The notes below the pieces were generated by a model. The model saw nothing but the letters and a program-made list of their open reading frames with translations. It had not been told where the DNA came from and did not search any database. DNA of 64,000 nucleotides from positions 1,531,852 to 1,595,851 of the forward strand of contig SIJG01000007.1 in assembly GCA_023374025.1 (NCBI GenBank), given 5' to 3'. This stretch comes from Heterodera schachtii. Lineage: Eukaryota; Nematoda; Chromadorea; Rhabditida; Heteroderidae. Shown piece after piece: positions 49,730 through 63,497 of the stretch. Both the position numbers and the translations under genes were made by a program. How positions within the stretch are numbered: the first letter of the stretch is position 1; each line of letters begins with the position of its first letter.

Positions 49730-50240
49730 TCTTCCTCTCTGATCATTTTCATTATCGATCTCATTGTACTTGCTGATCATCGTCTTTATCTATCTTATTA
49801 TCCGTTTCTCTCCGATTATTCTCTCACTCTCCTTGATATTTGACTTTTTCTAACCACTCTCTCGTTGCACTTTCCTCTCTGATCATTATCATTATCTCTC
49901 TTATTGTCCTTTCCTCTATGAGATTCTCTCTCTCCCATTCTCTCTGCTCATCTGATCACTCTCTCATCGCCTCTTCCTCTCTGATGATTACCATTATCTC
50001 TCTCTCTTTCTTTATCCTTCCCTGTTTAATTATTCCCTCACTCTCCTTGATCATTTGCCTTTTTCAGATCACTCTCTCATTGACTTTTCCTCTCTGACCA
50101 TTGAATATTATTTCTCTCTTAATTCTTTGCTCTCCGAATATTCCCTCTCTCTTCCATTCTCTCTGACGATTTGACTTTATCCGACCACTTTCCCATCGCC
50201 CCTTTCTTTTTGATCATTATGATTATCTCTTCCACTAATC
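49730..50240 (+). repeat. degenerate pyrimidine-rich minisatellite (CTCTCTGATCATT words)
   Basis: Variants of CTCTCTGATCATTATCATTA, CTCTCATTG and CCTTTCCTCT recur roughly every 60 bases. It lies between two spectrin-like exons and so is probably intronic. It is unusually rich in TGATCA. Confidence 0.7.
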
Positions 50241-50310
50241 ATTTGTTCCCTTTCCTCCCATTTCTTATCAGCCCGCCTGTTCCTGCTGATCACCCCCCCC
50301 CCCCACTAAC

Positions 50311-50485
50311 CCCCCATTTCCCCCGCAATTCGCTGCTTCTTCCGCTTCAGCTCCTCCAACGCTGTCCAAACCGAACAAAGTCTGAGCTGTGCATTCGCTG
50401 CCAATGTCTCCGACTTTTGCGCGAGCTTCTGAACCTGTTCGTCCAATTGGTCACTTTCCGATTGGAGCTGAGCCAAAAAAGCATT
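50311..50485 (-). CDS. candidate coiled-coil exon of the KASH gene
   Basis: Acceptor TTCCTTTCAG and donor GTTAGT frame a helical segment: NAFLAQLQSESDQLDEQVQK, LAQKSETLAANAQLRLCSVW and TALEELKRKKQRIAGEM. Codon use is clearly coding amid low-complexity DNA. Confidence 0.6.
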
Positions 50486-50756
50486 CTGAAAGGAATTAGA
50501 AAATCAGCAAATATTTTAGGAATGTTTTTAGCAGTGTCATTTCTCATTTATCGACAGATAATTATCCGCCGTTAGCCGCTTAATCCCCTTTTGCATTGAT
50601 CGGTTCCTTCTTGCTTCCGCACTTTTGCTGCCCGTCCGGTCCCCCGCTGATCCGATAAATATTTAATCCCTTCCCCCGCCCTTTTCAGATTTGCTGATCA
50701 GATTAATCGCCCTCTCTCTCCGCGTCTTTCTCTCGCGCAACATCCCCACATTAATC

Positions 50757-50987
50757 AATCAACCGATCGATCGATTCGTCAAAACTCGCCGATAATTCGG
50801 CCCCGTCCAACACCCCGGCGTCCTTGATCTCATTCCACAACGCAGAACATCGCTCCTCCACCACCAATTGATCGTCGTCCTTCAGCAGCTGCACTTCCGC
50901 CATCGGCTCAAAGGCTTTCTCATTTTTCGAGAAATTTGCGGGCGATCCGTTCATTTCTTCGCAGCAGCGGCAATGGCAAAGATTGAA
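50757..50987 (-). CDS. candidate 5' exon of the KASH gene or a separate small gene
   Basis: After a TTTTTTCAG acceptor the frame reads FNLCHCRCCEEMNGSPANFS, then EPMAEVQLLKDDDQLVVEER, CSALWNEIKDAGVLDGAEL and FDESIDRLID before an in-frame stop at 50751. If it belongs to the KASH gene, it must splice out before that stop (a GTTTTG donor near 50790 is possible). Confidence 0.45.
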
Positions 50988-50999
50988 CTGAAAAAAGGA

Positions 51000-53900
51000 A
51001 TAATGATAAACAAATTAAAAATGGAAAATGTAACAAATTGTAAATGAAAGGACAATTGGAATGAGTGCAATGAAACAAACGCCCGAGGGGTAAATAACCA
51101 AAAATAAACTCCGCCGTTTTGTAACGCCTCAAAAACATTCGGCGGATATTGGGCAACTTTTCCCCTTAGGGTATGGTTTTTCACTTTGCAAAAACCAGCA
51201 GAAGAACGGGTTTTGCTGACTTCCGCCGAAAGAAACCTTCCGTCCGGGGGGGGGGGGGGGGGGAATTCGGGCGGGGAATGCTCGGGCGGCGATCTCTTTA
51301 TCCACCCCTCAAATTTGCCCATTTGGTCACTTCGTCCGTTCCAAAATGCCCTTTTGCCCATTTCCCACCAAAAAACGCCCTGGCTTTTGGTTGTTCTGCT
51401 GTTGTTGCTGCTCCTCTTTGGCGTCCGTTGGTCGTTTCGTTTCGTTTGGTTCAGCTCAGTCGTCCATTCTCGCCACTCCCTTCTCACAAATCAGCAAATT
51501 ATCGTCGGTTTTCGTCTCCCAATTTGTGCGGAGACTCTCTTCAAATGGAAAATTGGGATAGGAAGTGACAGATTGTGACAAATTCAAAACTGAGCCAAAA
51601 ACGATCAATGGCTGTGAACAGTAAATTGAAATTGGAAAGGAATTGGTCGGACGAAATGGAGGGAAAGAGAGAGAAGAGAATTGTGAGAGGAAAGAAAAGA
51701 AACAAAGAAACGATTATTAATTAATTAATGAGGGGGGCGTGGGTTAATTATTGTTTATGGAAAGAGAAGCGAAGGCCGAAGAAAAATTGGAATGGACCGC
51801 AAAAGAGCAGCACCAGCAGTGTGCCCTTCTGCTTCTGGACGGACGAAATTAATCCAATTTTGGGGTGCGGGAATTGCATTTGGAGGGGCCGAGAGAAGGC
51901 GGGCACAGAGTGCCCGCGGGGATTATGCAAATTTGGCGAATTTGAGTCGAGCAGACACTTACTCTGCCCACGGCGAAGAAGCATCGATTGAGCGGAAAAT
52001 GAGCACAAATTTGGAAAGGAAATAGGGAGGAGACAAATGGGGGGGGGGACAGATGGACACGCAATTGGACATGGAAATGGCCGGAGGGCAAAACCAAAAG
52101 ACGCACAATTAGAGGGAAAAAGCGTCCATTAAAAGGGAAGTCACTCTCTTCTTGGACAAGCCAAATGGGCTGATTCTATGTTTTTTAATATATTTTTAAA
52201 AAGAGAATATTGTTGATGTTGACCGATGGATGGGCACAGCAAAAGGACATAACGAAAGGCCCGAGAAGCCGAAGAATAAATACGAAAGGGAAACAATAAA
52301 GAAAAGCATGGGAAAGAGAGGGGGAAGAGAGGGGAGAGAGAGAGGGAGGGGAAGAAAGCGTGTGCATTAGGGAGGATGAGAGGAAGAGGAAGAAACAACA
52401 GCAGAAGAAGGAAGAGGCGATGAGTTGGGGGGGGGAAGAGAATGGGAGAAGGCGTCCCCTCTCTTAGCGGTGCGAATCTTTCCGAGTAAACACTCGTCAC
52501 TCCCCGGGGGAGAAAGAAAGTGTTTGCCTAAACATAAATGAGGGCAACACAAAAGTGCCAAACCGAAGTCCGCTTTATTATTATTCGGATACAATCAAAC
52601 AAAATCAGTTTCGTCGTCTTTGGCTAAAACATTCGATTAAATGTTTAATATTACAACGAAAAGTTAAAAAAGGAAAGCGGTGGGTTAATAAAACAATCGG
52701 AGATTAGCAAAAGCAGCACAACGAATGAATGAACACATTTTGGACCAACGAATGCGATTTGATGGTATTTAAAGTACGGGCGAAAAGAGAAGAAAATATT
52801 TAACTGCCGACGGTCAGACGGACGGACGGAGGGAAAGGGGAAAAGAGGGGAGGGGAGGGGGGGGGGGAAGAGAGGGGAGGGGAGGGGGCGGGGGGGGGGG
52901 GGGGGAGGGAGGGACGGATGTTGCTGAATTGCGATTTGAGGGGGGCGGGGGAGGGGTGACGATGAAGCGAAGTGACGGGAGGAAACGCTGCGGTCATTCA
53001 CTGCCCCACCGGTGGCTTCTCCTCAAACCGCTAATGACGCGGGGGGGGGGGGGGAATCACAAGCAAAGGATCACACAACAGCCCCCAGGGGACATGTTCA
53101 CATCCGCGTAACTCAATACCCCAAACTCCGGAGGATAAACACAGAAGGGGGAGTGGGGATTTGATAGTGAAAAGCATTCATTCGGAATTAGGAAGAAGCA
53201 AAGGCCGACTCCGACAAAGGAGGCAAATCAAAACGAAGTGCCGGAGGGATTAAATTCAAAGGGAAACGGCGGCATAAAATTTACGAAATTTGCTTTTATT
53301 TAAAGGAGAAACATTGCAAATTGTACAGTCAGTCAGCTGTTACTTCTTGAAAACTTAAATTAGCAACAAGAAAATATGAAAGGAGAAAAAGAGAAAAGAG
53401 AGAGAGTGAGAGAGAGAGAAGAGAGAGGAGAGAAAGAAAAGAGAGAAAAAGTGAAAAGAGAGAGAAAAAGAGAAAGGTAGAAAAGAGAGAGAAAAAGAGA
53501 AAAGAGAGAGAGAGAGAGAGAGAGAAGAGAGAGGAGAGAAAGAAAAGAGAGAAACGGCAAAGGCGTGGAAAAATAACTAGAAAAAAAACAAAGAAAAGAG
53601 AAGGAGAGAAAGAAACTAATGCTAATGAGCAAGCAATGAGTGAAGAAGGGCAAATAAAGGAAGAAGAGGAGAGGGAAATGGAGCAATAGAACGCCAAACG
53701 CCATTTGGACGTTCAAATGAGAGAAAGGGGTGGGAGAGAGGGCGGAGACAACGAGAGTGAGAGAGGAATTGGAAGAATGAAAGAAAGAGAGGAAAAGAGA
53801 AAGAGAGAAGAGGAGAGAGAGAGGAGTAAAAGGATGGAGGAAGGGTTTGGTGAAGAGTTATGGAATGTGTGCGTTGTAATAAGTAAGTTGGTGTGTGTTG

Positions 53901-54980
53901 TGTGTGTGGGAATATGTGCAGAGTTGAGGGAGTTGGAAATAGAGAGAGGGGGAGAGAGAAAAAGAGAGGGGGAGAGGGAGAGAGAGAGAGAGGAAAGAGA
54001 GAGAGAAGGAGAGATGGCGGAAAGAGAGAAGGAAAGAAAAGGGAGAGGGGGAAAAAGAGAGAGGTCTGAACTAATCACTAATCATCCCTAATCAGAAAAT
54101 TGCTTTAACATTTTATTAAATAAATAAATAAAAGCAATTTAAACGCGAAATCTATTAATATAAAACTTGATTTGTTTCAGTTTTAAGTCAATTAATTCAA
54201 CAAATAATTTGAAAAAAGAAAGAAAAAAGAAAAAGGAAAAATAATATGAGTGAATAAACCGCCGTCCAAATTAGCACTAATGAAAAAGATAAGAAATGAA
54301 GCGAAGTTTGAAGAAGAAAGAAGAAAAAGGGGGGGGGGGAGAATTGGAAAAATGTACAAAGTGATAAATGATAATTTGATAATAATAAATGACGACAGAC
54401 TCTGCTGAAAAAGCAGCCGGCGGAAGGGTTTTATTGAGTGTGAACTTAAAAATAATAATTTAATTAATAATTCTCTAATTGTTTTTCTAAAAGTGCGTTT
54501 ATCGATTTGAAGCGGCCATTTACAACGCATCGTTTTGCTTTCTGTCCCTTCCCCGCCTAAAAAACATTGGCGGCGGCGCTCAATGGCAATGCTATTTTTT
54601 GGGAGTGATTTGGGGGATGGGGGGGGGAAGGACTTCTGCTGGGGGGGGGGGGTCCGATGGACCGCGGATAGAGCGGGGGAGGGGGGGGGGGGGGGGGAAG
54701 GGGGAGAGAGGAAGGGTATGGGTCACCCCCCCCCCCCCCCCCGAACAATTCATTTTGTGATGAATGAATGGGTTGACTCGAGAATGGAGAGCAGGAAATG
54801 GGTAGGAAAAGAGAAGGAAGGATTGGATTGTGTACGGGAAGGACTCGACTTTTTCAGAGATTGTTTTGTTTTTTCCTGGAATTTGATGTGAAATTCATTT
54901 TAAATTATTTTGCTTAATAATCTATACAACAATTAAGGAATAAAATGAAAAATATGGAGCATAAGGAAATTAAAGTCATT

Positions 54981-55018
<38 letters not shown>

Positions 55019-56782
55019 TGGGACAGACAGACAGAGAAAAACGGGAGAGGGGAAATTGGCAGATGTTATCACTTATCATTTGCCTATTTGGTGCATTTGT
55101 TAGGCAAAGGATTGGATCAGTGTGAATGCGTTTATGAGTTTGGTTAGCCAATGCTTCGTTCGTTTGCTAAATTCGCGGCAAACCAAATGGAATGTTCTGC
55201 CATTTGACCTTCCCATCGCATTGGGTGTCCTCACTTTGGGGGGGGGGGTTTGTGCCGCCTCCCCCCCCCCCCCTTTTAAGGCATCGCCACATTTTGTCTG
55301 TCCGAAACGATTGCAAATCAAATGGACTGGATAATTGACACGTTAATGTTGATGGTGGGTTTGTGAGTAAGCCGAGTGGAGTCGATGAATGACTGAATTA
55401 GATCAGATCAGATCAGAAAGGGGCCGGGGAAGGTGGAAGCAACGGGGAAGAAAAACGGGGGCAACGGATGCCAAATGCTCTCCCATCCCCGCGGGGCTCC
55501 CAATTCATCGGATGGGCGGTCCCCGGAGCCCCCGTGTCCAGGGACAGCCGTATCAGCCACTTGTCAAATGTTTGTTGGCACTAATGCCCCAGGGAAAGTG
55601 TTGTTTGTCCACGAGCATTCATTCATTCCTTGCGGCAAAGTCAAAAGTCAAAAAGACAGTTTCATTCTTTGGACGAGTTACACTCAGCAGGTCAAAGCGA
55701 CGATTAAAGGAGGACATTAAAAGGGACAAAGGAGCCGAGGGAATAATTAATTGCCTTTGAAAATCTGTGCATTTTGAGCATTTGAGTGGGGCAAAGGGAC
55801 GGGGAGGGGGGCGGGGGGAGGGGGGGGGGGTAACACATCACTCCCCCGGCGGGGGGACGGGGGAAAGATTAATTGGCCGCATCAATGCAAAACGGAGAAT
55901 GATCGGACTAAGAGCACAAAAAAGGAAGTCAGCCCAATGGGCGATCGCTATTTATTCGTCCCTTCTCACATCAGCAGCAGAATTTGTCTATCCGAGTGGA
56001 AGAAAATGCGGGCGAATGTTTGTGGCGCTGAGAAGCGATGGGAATTTTGGAAGGAAAAGCGAAGAAAAACAAAAATAAATATTAAATAAATTGGCGAAAT
56101 TTGCAATCGGATAAAAGCTCTCAAATTATCATTATCACTTCCAAACAATTGGTTTTTAACTAACGAGGGAAACGATTTTTTGGCATTGTGATTTTATGGA
56201 AGAATGGGCACTAAACACATTTCATCCAACAAAAAATGTTAAAAGGCAATAAAATGACGAAACGGCCAACAAATGGCCGAGGAAAAGGAAGGAGAGACAT
56301 TGGCCGATTAATCGGTCCGGGAAAGAAAGAGAAATTTATTAATTTGGGATGTCAGCGAATTTGGCCAAAGTCTGGTAAAATAAAGGAAAAAATTGTTTTT
56401 AAAATATTTAAAAATTAGAAAGACCGTTTCTTAATTATGACTGACTAATTTATTCATCGGTTTCATGAAATATGAGAGAATTAAAATCGGAATAATCGGA
56501 GGGGTGGGGGGAGAGAAAGAGTCCAATCAGTCACTCATTCAGTGGTCATCCAACTCAATTTCGTCGTAAATGTCCACCGCCATCGGACAACGGCCAGCAA
56601 AATAATCGTCAGCCTGTCAAAAGGCAACACATTCATTAACACGTGAAAATGCATAATGAAAAAGCAAAACAAAAAGCAGAAATAAGCAAATGGAAAAAAG
56701 CCAAAAGCAAACAAAAAATGCTTTTGGCATTGTGCCAAACGTTTGCCAATACTGACCAGACCAACCCCAAGCAGTCCCTCCC
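51000..56782. other. long low-complexity region without a supported gene
   Basis: It contains many poly-G/C tracts (for example 51247-51262, 52886-52906, 54672-54698 and 54726-54742). It also has a G-rich block at 52840-52920, a GAGA polypurine tract at about 53380-54070 and a GA microsatellite at 54984-55016. A few short frames (for example the minus frame near 52.0-51.75 kb) look less repetitive but have no recognisable domain. Confidence 0.6.
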
Positions 56783-58912
56783 TCAATGGCACACTGTCTG
56801 ATAGCAGCGGAGGCAAAAGGGTCGCCCGGCACTCTCTTTGAAGGTGTGCTTGTCAAGTTGGCCAGTGCAGTAGGAGCAAGCTGAAGACGAGCGATGGGTG
56901 TTGGGGGGGGGGGGGTTAATGGACGGTGCCGAGCAGTGCACTCACTGAAATGTTCCGGATGGAATTTTTGGCTCATCGCGGACACACAACGGCCGCTGAT
57001 GGGCAGCCGACAACGCGCGCAGATGGAGCCGACGCGGGTGTGGAGACACATCTCACAGAGGAGACGGCCCGAATGGTCGAACAGAGAGACACAATGGAAG
57101 GGTTGGCCACACTCCTGGCCAAGAGAGGAGGGGGGGGGGAGGGGAATTGACGGCGGAAGGAGTGGAAATTGGCACAAAAAATAACGGAAAGGGACGGGGG
57201 AATGGCAATTTGGAAAAAAAGAATTATTAGCGGAAATGGAATTAATTGAAAAGCGCAAAACAGCACATCAGCAGTCAACAGAAACTTTGAAAGCTTTTTG
57301 CGAGAAGCGAAAAGGCAGCGAATGTCCGTCCGATTTTACCTGACAGCAAAAGCATTCGGGATGCCAATGTGTGTTGAGTGCCGTGATGAATTTGTGAGTG
57401 ATCGGCTGTTTGCAGGACTGACACTTGGGGGCGTAAGTACGGTAGAAACAATCGCGACAATACGCAGAATTGGACTTAAAATTTGAGAACATTAATTTAC
57501 CCAGCATAATTGCCGACTTTCTCATGGAATCCGCCGTCTCCGAAGGTTTTGCCGCATTCGGCGCACACAAAATGCTGAGAAAGTTTTAAGTTTTAAAAGG
57601 TTAAATTTTTTAACCTCCACGTGAAAGTTCTTTCCGCCAAGTGCTGTTACACAACGCTAAATATAAATGCAAATGCAAATGTAATGTAATGAATGAATGA
57701 ATGTTTTTCTTCAAGAATTCTTCCACCGTACTTCTTTGATGGGCCCGTTACAGTAGGAACAACGAGGTGAAAACAAATCTTAGAGAAAAGAGAAAGTGTA
57801 ACTTGGAAAAACAATGACTAGCAAATAAGCTAATGACCCAATCACCGTGGTAATCGCTTTCACAGTACGCCTTTCCTTGCCGCTCGAAAAAATTCCGATT
57901 TTCAATTGAATCTCCGCAATGAGCGCAGCAAAAATGTTCAGGATGCCACATCTTCCCAAGGGCTATCACCTTGATAAAATGGTCCATTTTTCTTTATCAT
58001 TCAAAATCCTTTCATTTTGCTTCGTATCCCATAAATCCCATTTCTGCCACCCTTCGCTTCCGACTGCTCATTTTTATACAGCCAAAGACTTACCACGGGC
58101 CCAATCACTGCTTGGTTGCACGAAGCACAGTCCCCCTGAAAAATGGGTGTGAAAAAGCCGCTTAAATCATTTGGAAAGGCCAATTAATCTGAAAAAAGTG
58201 TCCTCGTTCTGTCGGCACCTTCGGTATCGTGTGGATGCCCAATTTGTCGCCCTCAAGCATCGGGTCACGGCGAGGCTGCAGCTGAAGCGGACTTTGTTGT
58301 TGGGAGGGCACGCCCTCATTATTATTAACAAAAACGGACAATGGCACCATTGGGGTCATTTGGCGACTAATGCCCACCATTTCGAATTCGTTCAATTAAC
58401 GAAATTCGTAATATTTTCTTTTGGGATAAGGACAACAGCAAATAACTGAACGGATTTCACCTCTTCGCTTCCTCCGTTTCGCAAATTGGCGACCGCTGCC
58501 GGCGATTGGTTTCGCTGGCGGGGAGAGCTTTGGGAGGAAAGGCGGAAATTCGATATTTTCAGCGCACGCCCTGCGCAAACACCGACGACCACCCAACCCA
58601 ACTCCGATCAGCCAATCCAACCCAACCACTGATCACTCTTTTTGTCACCCCCCTCACTTCCGAAGCTTCTTCAAGTCCAACAAAGCGGCGGATTCGTCCT
58701 CCTTCTGTTGCTGTCGGCCTTTGCCATGTTTGCCTTGCCGAAGAACTTCGGTGGTCTTTTGCAAATCCGCCAAAAGGGACTCTGCGAAAGGCACCGTTTC
58801 ATTTTTTCATTCATTGGTGAATGCCATTGTCCCAATGGCACTTCGATTGCCCACCTAATGCCGGTTTGACCGCCTCCTCAAACTGTTGCTCATCGTCGCC
58901 TCCCGAAGGCAT
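56783..58912 (-). CDS. pxl-1: paxillin (four LIM domains, LD motif)
   Basis: Paxillin is a focal-adhesion and muscle-attachment scaffold. ATG 58912 starts [17 protein letters not shown]. An LD-like motif ([15 protein letters not shown]) lies near 58.78 kb and a second, [14 protein letters not shown], just before LIM1. LIM1 has [26 protein letters not shown] and CESDYH. LIM2 has [29 protein letters not shown] and AYCRDCF. LIM3 has [29 protein letters not shown] and CEMC. LIM4 has [28 protein letters not shown] and [12 protein letters not shown], the end. Checked exons include 57656-57615, 57114-56946 and 56880-56783. One intron (57475-57517) is 43 nt with a GTCGGC donor. Fewer LD motifs are visible than in vertebrates. 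Confidence 0.93.
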
Positions 58913-59380
58913 TCCTTCACGTCGTCTTTTCTCTTGGCCTTCGATTATATTTTGTTTTGTTCGGATCAATCGATCGGCAAAAGCAAAAGAATGAATGGGA
59001 CTTTGAGCGTGGAAAAAGCACAAATAAAACAAAAGAGAAAGCGAATGCACAGGAAAACTCCTCAAGTGATTGAGAGGGGGAGAGAGCATGGAAGAACGAG
59101 AGAGGAGAGAGAGGAAAAGGGGGGGGGGAGAGAGACAAGACGGCAGTTGTCCTTCACTTTTTGCCATTACCAGGATATTTTTATCCCATTTGTTTATGTT
59201 TCCCTACTAAAGCAAACAGCTTTTCATAGTCAAATTGAAATAGTCCGACAAATTGCCCAAGTCAAAAATACGAATAAAAAACGGCACAGTGACAATATAA
59301 TGGTGTAATGTGTTCACAATTGTTTTTTATTTAAACAACCAAAAGCCCAACAACAAAGAAAATAAATTCGCTTTTCACAT

Positions 59381-61041
59381 TCAGTCACTGGCGATGCTTC
59401 GTTTGTATACGCCAATCTTTCGCTCAATTTGTCTTGGAGTGTTTTGCCAAATATTCAAAGGATCACGAGACATGCCCTGACAAATAGAAAATTATCAATT
59501 TATACAATTGGCAAATTTTTTGGTAAAATTTTCGTTTTAAAAAGCCGCGAAAAATATCTTTGGGGTGCTGATCGCGAATATGACCATTCTATGAATTGAG
59601 TTTTACGATTGATTTTGGCCTATTACGAATCCCACCCGGATCGTATTAAAACAAAAGTTAATAATCTGACCATTTATAATAATGCAATATTGTGACTAAT
59701 TTTTGAAATGTTTTAATCAATTTTCGAACAAAAATGGGGAATTCATTTTTTCGAATGATCGAATTATGGCCCGGAATTCGAAATAGGATTTGGCAACAAA
59801 CTGAAAGGCACCAATACCGCAATAAAAAAAAACCCGAAAATTAAGGTACTTATCCCTTTTGTGACCCCCATCCCCGAAATTTTTTTTAAATAAATTGTTT
59901 CTTGGGTAATTTTAAGCGGTGAAAACGGATATGCAGTTTGTTTTAAGATAATATGCAGTTATAAACAGCATATCCGTTTTTAGCGCCTTAAATTATCCAA
60001 GAAAAAAGGGGGGGAGTTACAAAAAGGATAAGTACCAAAATTAATTACATACCTATGTTTTTTAGAGAAATGAGGGGCATCAGCCACAGTTTACCGAATT
60101 TCATCTCATCTAGCACTATTAGTGAAGGATGATGCCATTTTGTAACCACCCCAAAAATGCCATCATGATTTCCCTCACTCTCCGCTTGTCCTCAACATAT
60201 TGTGAGTCACCTCGTAATTCTCTCCGTGCCTTTGCAACATTTTCTGGCAAAATTCGATGTCGCTTTGCTGCAGCTTCGCCCGTTCTCTTTTCCTTTGTTT
60301 TTGCTCGGCCATTTGCTGGGCTCCTTCCAATGCGATTTGCTGAAGTTCCAACACCACTTTCGACGACTCGGCCTCAGATTTGTTCAACTCTAAATTGAAT
60401 TGCAAATAATTTGACATAGTGAAAATTTGCATTTACTTTTACTTGGGAATGCTTTCTTTGATTTGGTCGCCTTTTGTTGTTCCTTCACGCTTCCCATAGC
60501 TTTGGCTTCTGACAATCCAATTACTTCAATTTCGCTTTGGTCCATTTCCATGGCGAATTCAGGATTCTAAATGAGTATTGTCGAGGGTTCGATGTAAATG
60601 GCCATGGTTAAAAACAAAGGCATACCTTTTTCAATGCTTCATTCGGATTATAGACCAGTCCCATAGCACTTAAATTTTGCCGCGATGATAGTTGGGTTTG
60701 CCATGCTTTTTTGATCAAAGAGCTAAAAGTATTAAAAAAATGCCATGAATTAATTGTATCTATTTGCTGAGCTTGATGATCTATGTATTTGAAATGAAAA
60801 AAAATTCAAAATCGAATTCCAAATTTCTGAAAGAGGAATTTCAAAAAAAATTAAAATAATGTGAGACCATCAGCAAATTGAATACAACAGCAGGAAATTA
60901 GCAATTTAAAACTTTCAATATTTTTTACCATCCAGCTATGTTCCTTTGCTTTTTCTTCTGCTTTTTGTTCTGCCTCTTAACTGCTGACAATTTGTATCTG
61001 AATCGCATTCCTTTTTTTCCTCCATGTTTTACTGAACGCAT
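59381..61041 (-). CDS. nucleolar protein 16 (NOP16), 60S ribosome biogenesis
   Basis: NOP16 is a small basic nucleolar protein needed for large-subunit assembly. Five exons keep phase: 61041-60929, 60722-60626, 60566-60443, 60389-60211 and 59476-59381 (202 residues). Landmarks are the basic N-terminus (KHGGKKGMRFRYKLSAVKRQ), IAGCSLIKKAWQ, LSSRQNLSAMGLVYNPNEAL, the acidic middle, FCQKMLQRHGENYE, and the C-terminal box MSRDPLNIWQNTPRQIERKI then GVYKR. The last intron (about 730 bp) contains a MITE. The gene is divergent from eS27. Confidence 0.9.
59845..60036. mobile_element. 192-bp palindromic MITE with GGTACTTATCC ends, in the last NOP16 intron
   Basis: The inverted ends GGTACTTATCC continue as an imperfect palindrome through AACGGATATGCAG and its complement. 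An exact 8-bp duplication, AAAATTAA, lies at 59837-59844 and 60037-60044. There is no coding capacity. The end sequence and duplication length group it with 36752-36851 and, more loosely, 46721-47487. Confidence 0.9.
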
Positions 61042-61510
61042 TGTTCTGAATAAATTGATCTGAAAAATGCGCTGAAAATTAGTTAATAATTTGAATACCT
61101 ATTTAACTAGTAATTAGGTAACTAATTATGGGTATTCATGCATAGAGTAAATTCTGTTTTTCTATTAAAATGAAGAGATAATACGCCAAACTGAAAGAAA
61201 TTATTATGAAAAAAAAAGAAAAAGCAGAGAAAGAATTAGATTTCTTAAAAATCCCTGTTTTGAGTTTGATGAGTGTCAATTTTTGAGATTATGATTATTT
61301 TTTTTTCCTAAAATAATGTTTTTTTCAACCGCAAATCTAAGTCTATCATTTTAGTAGTTTTATTTTCCCGGTCAATTTTAGAGTAAATTCTCTATAATAC
61401 TTTTCTAAAGTTGAAACATTCGAATCTATTGAACTTTGTCAATTTGTATTTTTTCCATATAATTTTAGTTAATCTTTCAATTTTAGTTAAATTTTTCTCA
61501 TACAAACGAA
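61042..61510. promoter_or_regulatory. shared upstream region of NOP16 (-) and eS27 (+)
   Basis: 469 AT-rich bases separate the two divergent start codons, so both promoters must lie here. It includes a small imperfect inverted repeat (GAATACC ... GGGTATTC, 61092-61138). A paired arrangement of a ribosome assembly factor and a ribosomal protein suggests co-regulation. Confidence 0.45.
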
Positions 61511-61930
61511 ATGCCTTTGGCTGAAGATTTGTTGTATCCTGATCCGCAAAAGGAACGTCAAAAGCACAAGCTCAAAAGACTCGTGCAACATCCAAATTCT
61601 TTCGTATGCATTATTATAATTAAATACTATTCATCCCTTTTTTAAGTTTATGGACGTCAAATGCCCTGGCTGCTATAAGATTACTACAGTGTTCAGCCAT
61701 GCTCAAACTGTTGTGGTATCGATTTATTCTTGCCAAATAATTTAGTGATTTAATGAGCTAAGCAAATGAATAGTGCACACTTAGACCGGTCATAAATGAG
61801 CTGTGTTTTGTAGAATTTGCATACATTTCTAATTTAGGTCTGTGTTGGTTGCAGTACAGTTTTGTGTCAGCCGACCGGCGGGAAGGCGCGACTTGTCGAA
61901 GGATGTTCGTTCCGAAAGAAAGGGCACTAA
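61511..61930 (+). CDS. rps-27: 40S ribosomal protein eS27 (RPS27)
   Basis: Three exons fit exactly: 61511-61603, 61647-61715 and 61838-61930, giving 31, 23 and 30 residues, 84 in total as in human eS27. Landmarks are [20 protein letters not shown], the zinc finger [18 protein letters not shown] then [11 protein letters not shown], and CSFRKKGH at the end. It lies 200 bp upstream of uS8 on the same strand. Confidence 0.98.
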
Positions 61931-62097
61931 GACAATGAGACAATTATAACGGAAGGCGATGCTATCATTTATTTGTTCTGATTTACAATATTTGTTGTTG
62001 TTGGAATTGAAGAACCACCAATTTGCTCTCAAAGGCTTTTCCAATATGTTACTTAACTATTCTTTCTTTTTGTCAAGTTAATTCATTTCTCAGATAG

Positions 62098-63277
<1,180 letters not shown>

Positions 63278-63497
63278 TGTGACCGACGTTTGTTGTTTAA
63301 GAAAATGTCTTTGTTCGTTATTGCTGTTGTTGGTTGGATAAAAAGATGTTAAAATTCTGATAGGTTTAATAGGCACTTAAAATTAAAATGGGGCTCAAAT
63401 TCTAGCATTAATGAAATTTCCCTTCTAACGATAATTCTTGCTTAGAAACCCAACATATAACTCCCAAAACTTGCACAATTAGGTAATTCTTTGTTTC

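Noticed and set aside
51727..52008. Minus-strand frame beginning with a Cys/Ser/Leu-rich stretch near 52.0 kb
   Set aside because: Composition is not repetitive, but there is no domain, acceptor or donor to tie it to the KASH gene; left unannotated.
53705..54091. Glu/Arg-rich frames in the GAGA tract, on both strands
   Set aside because: Pure simple-repeat translation.
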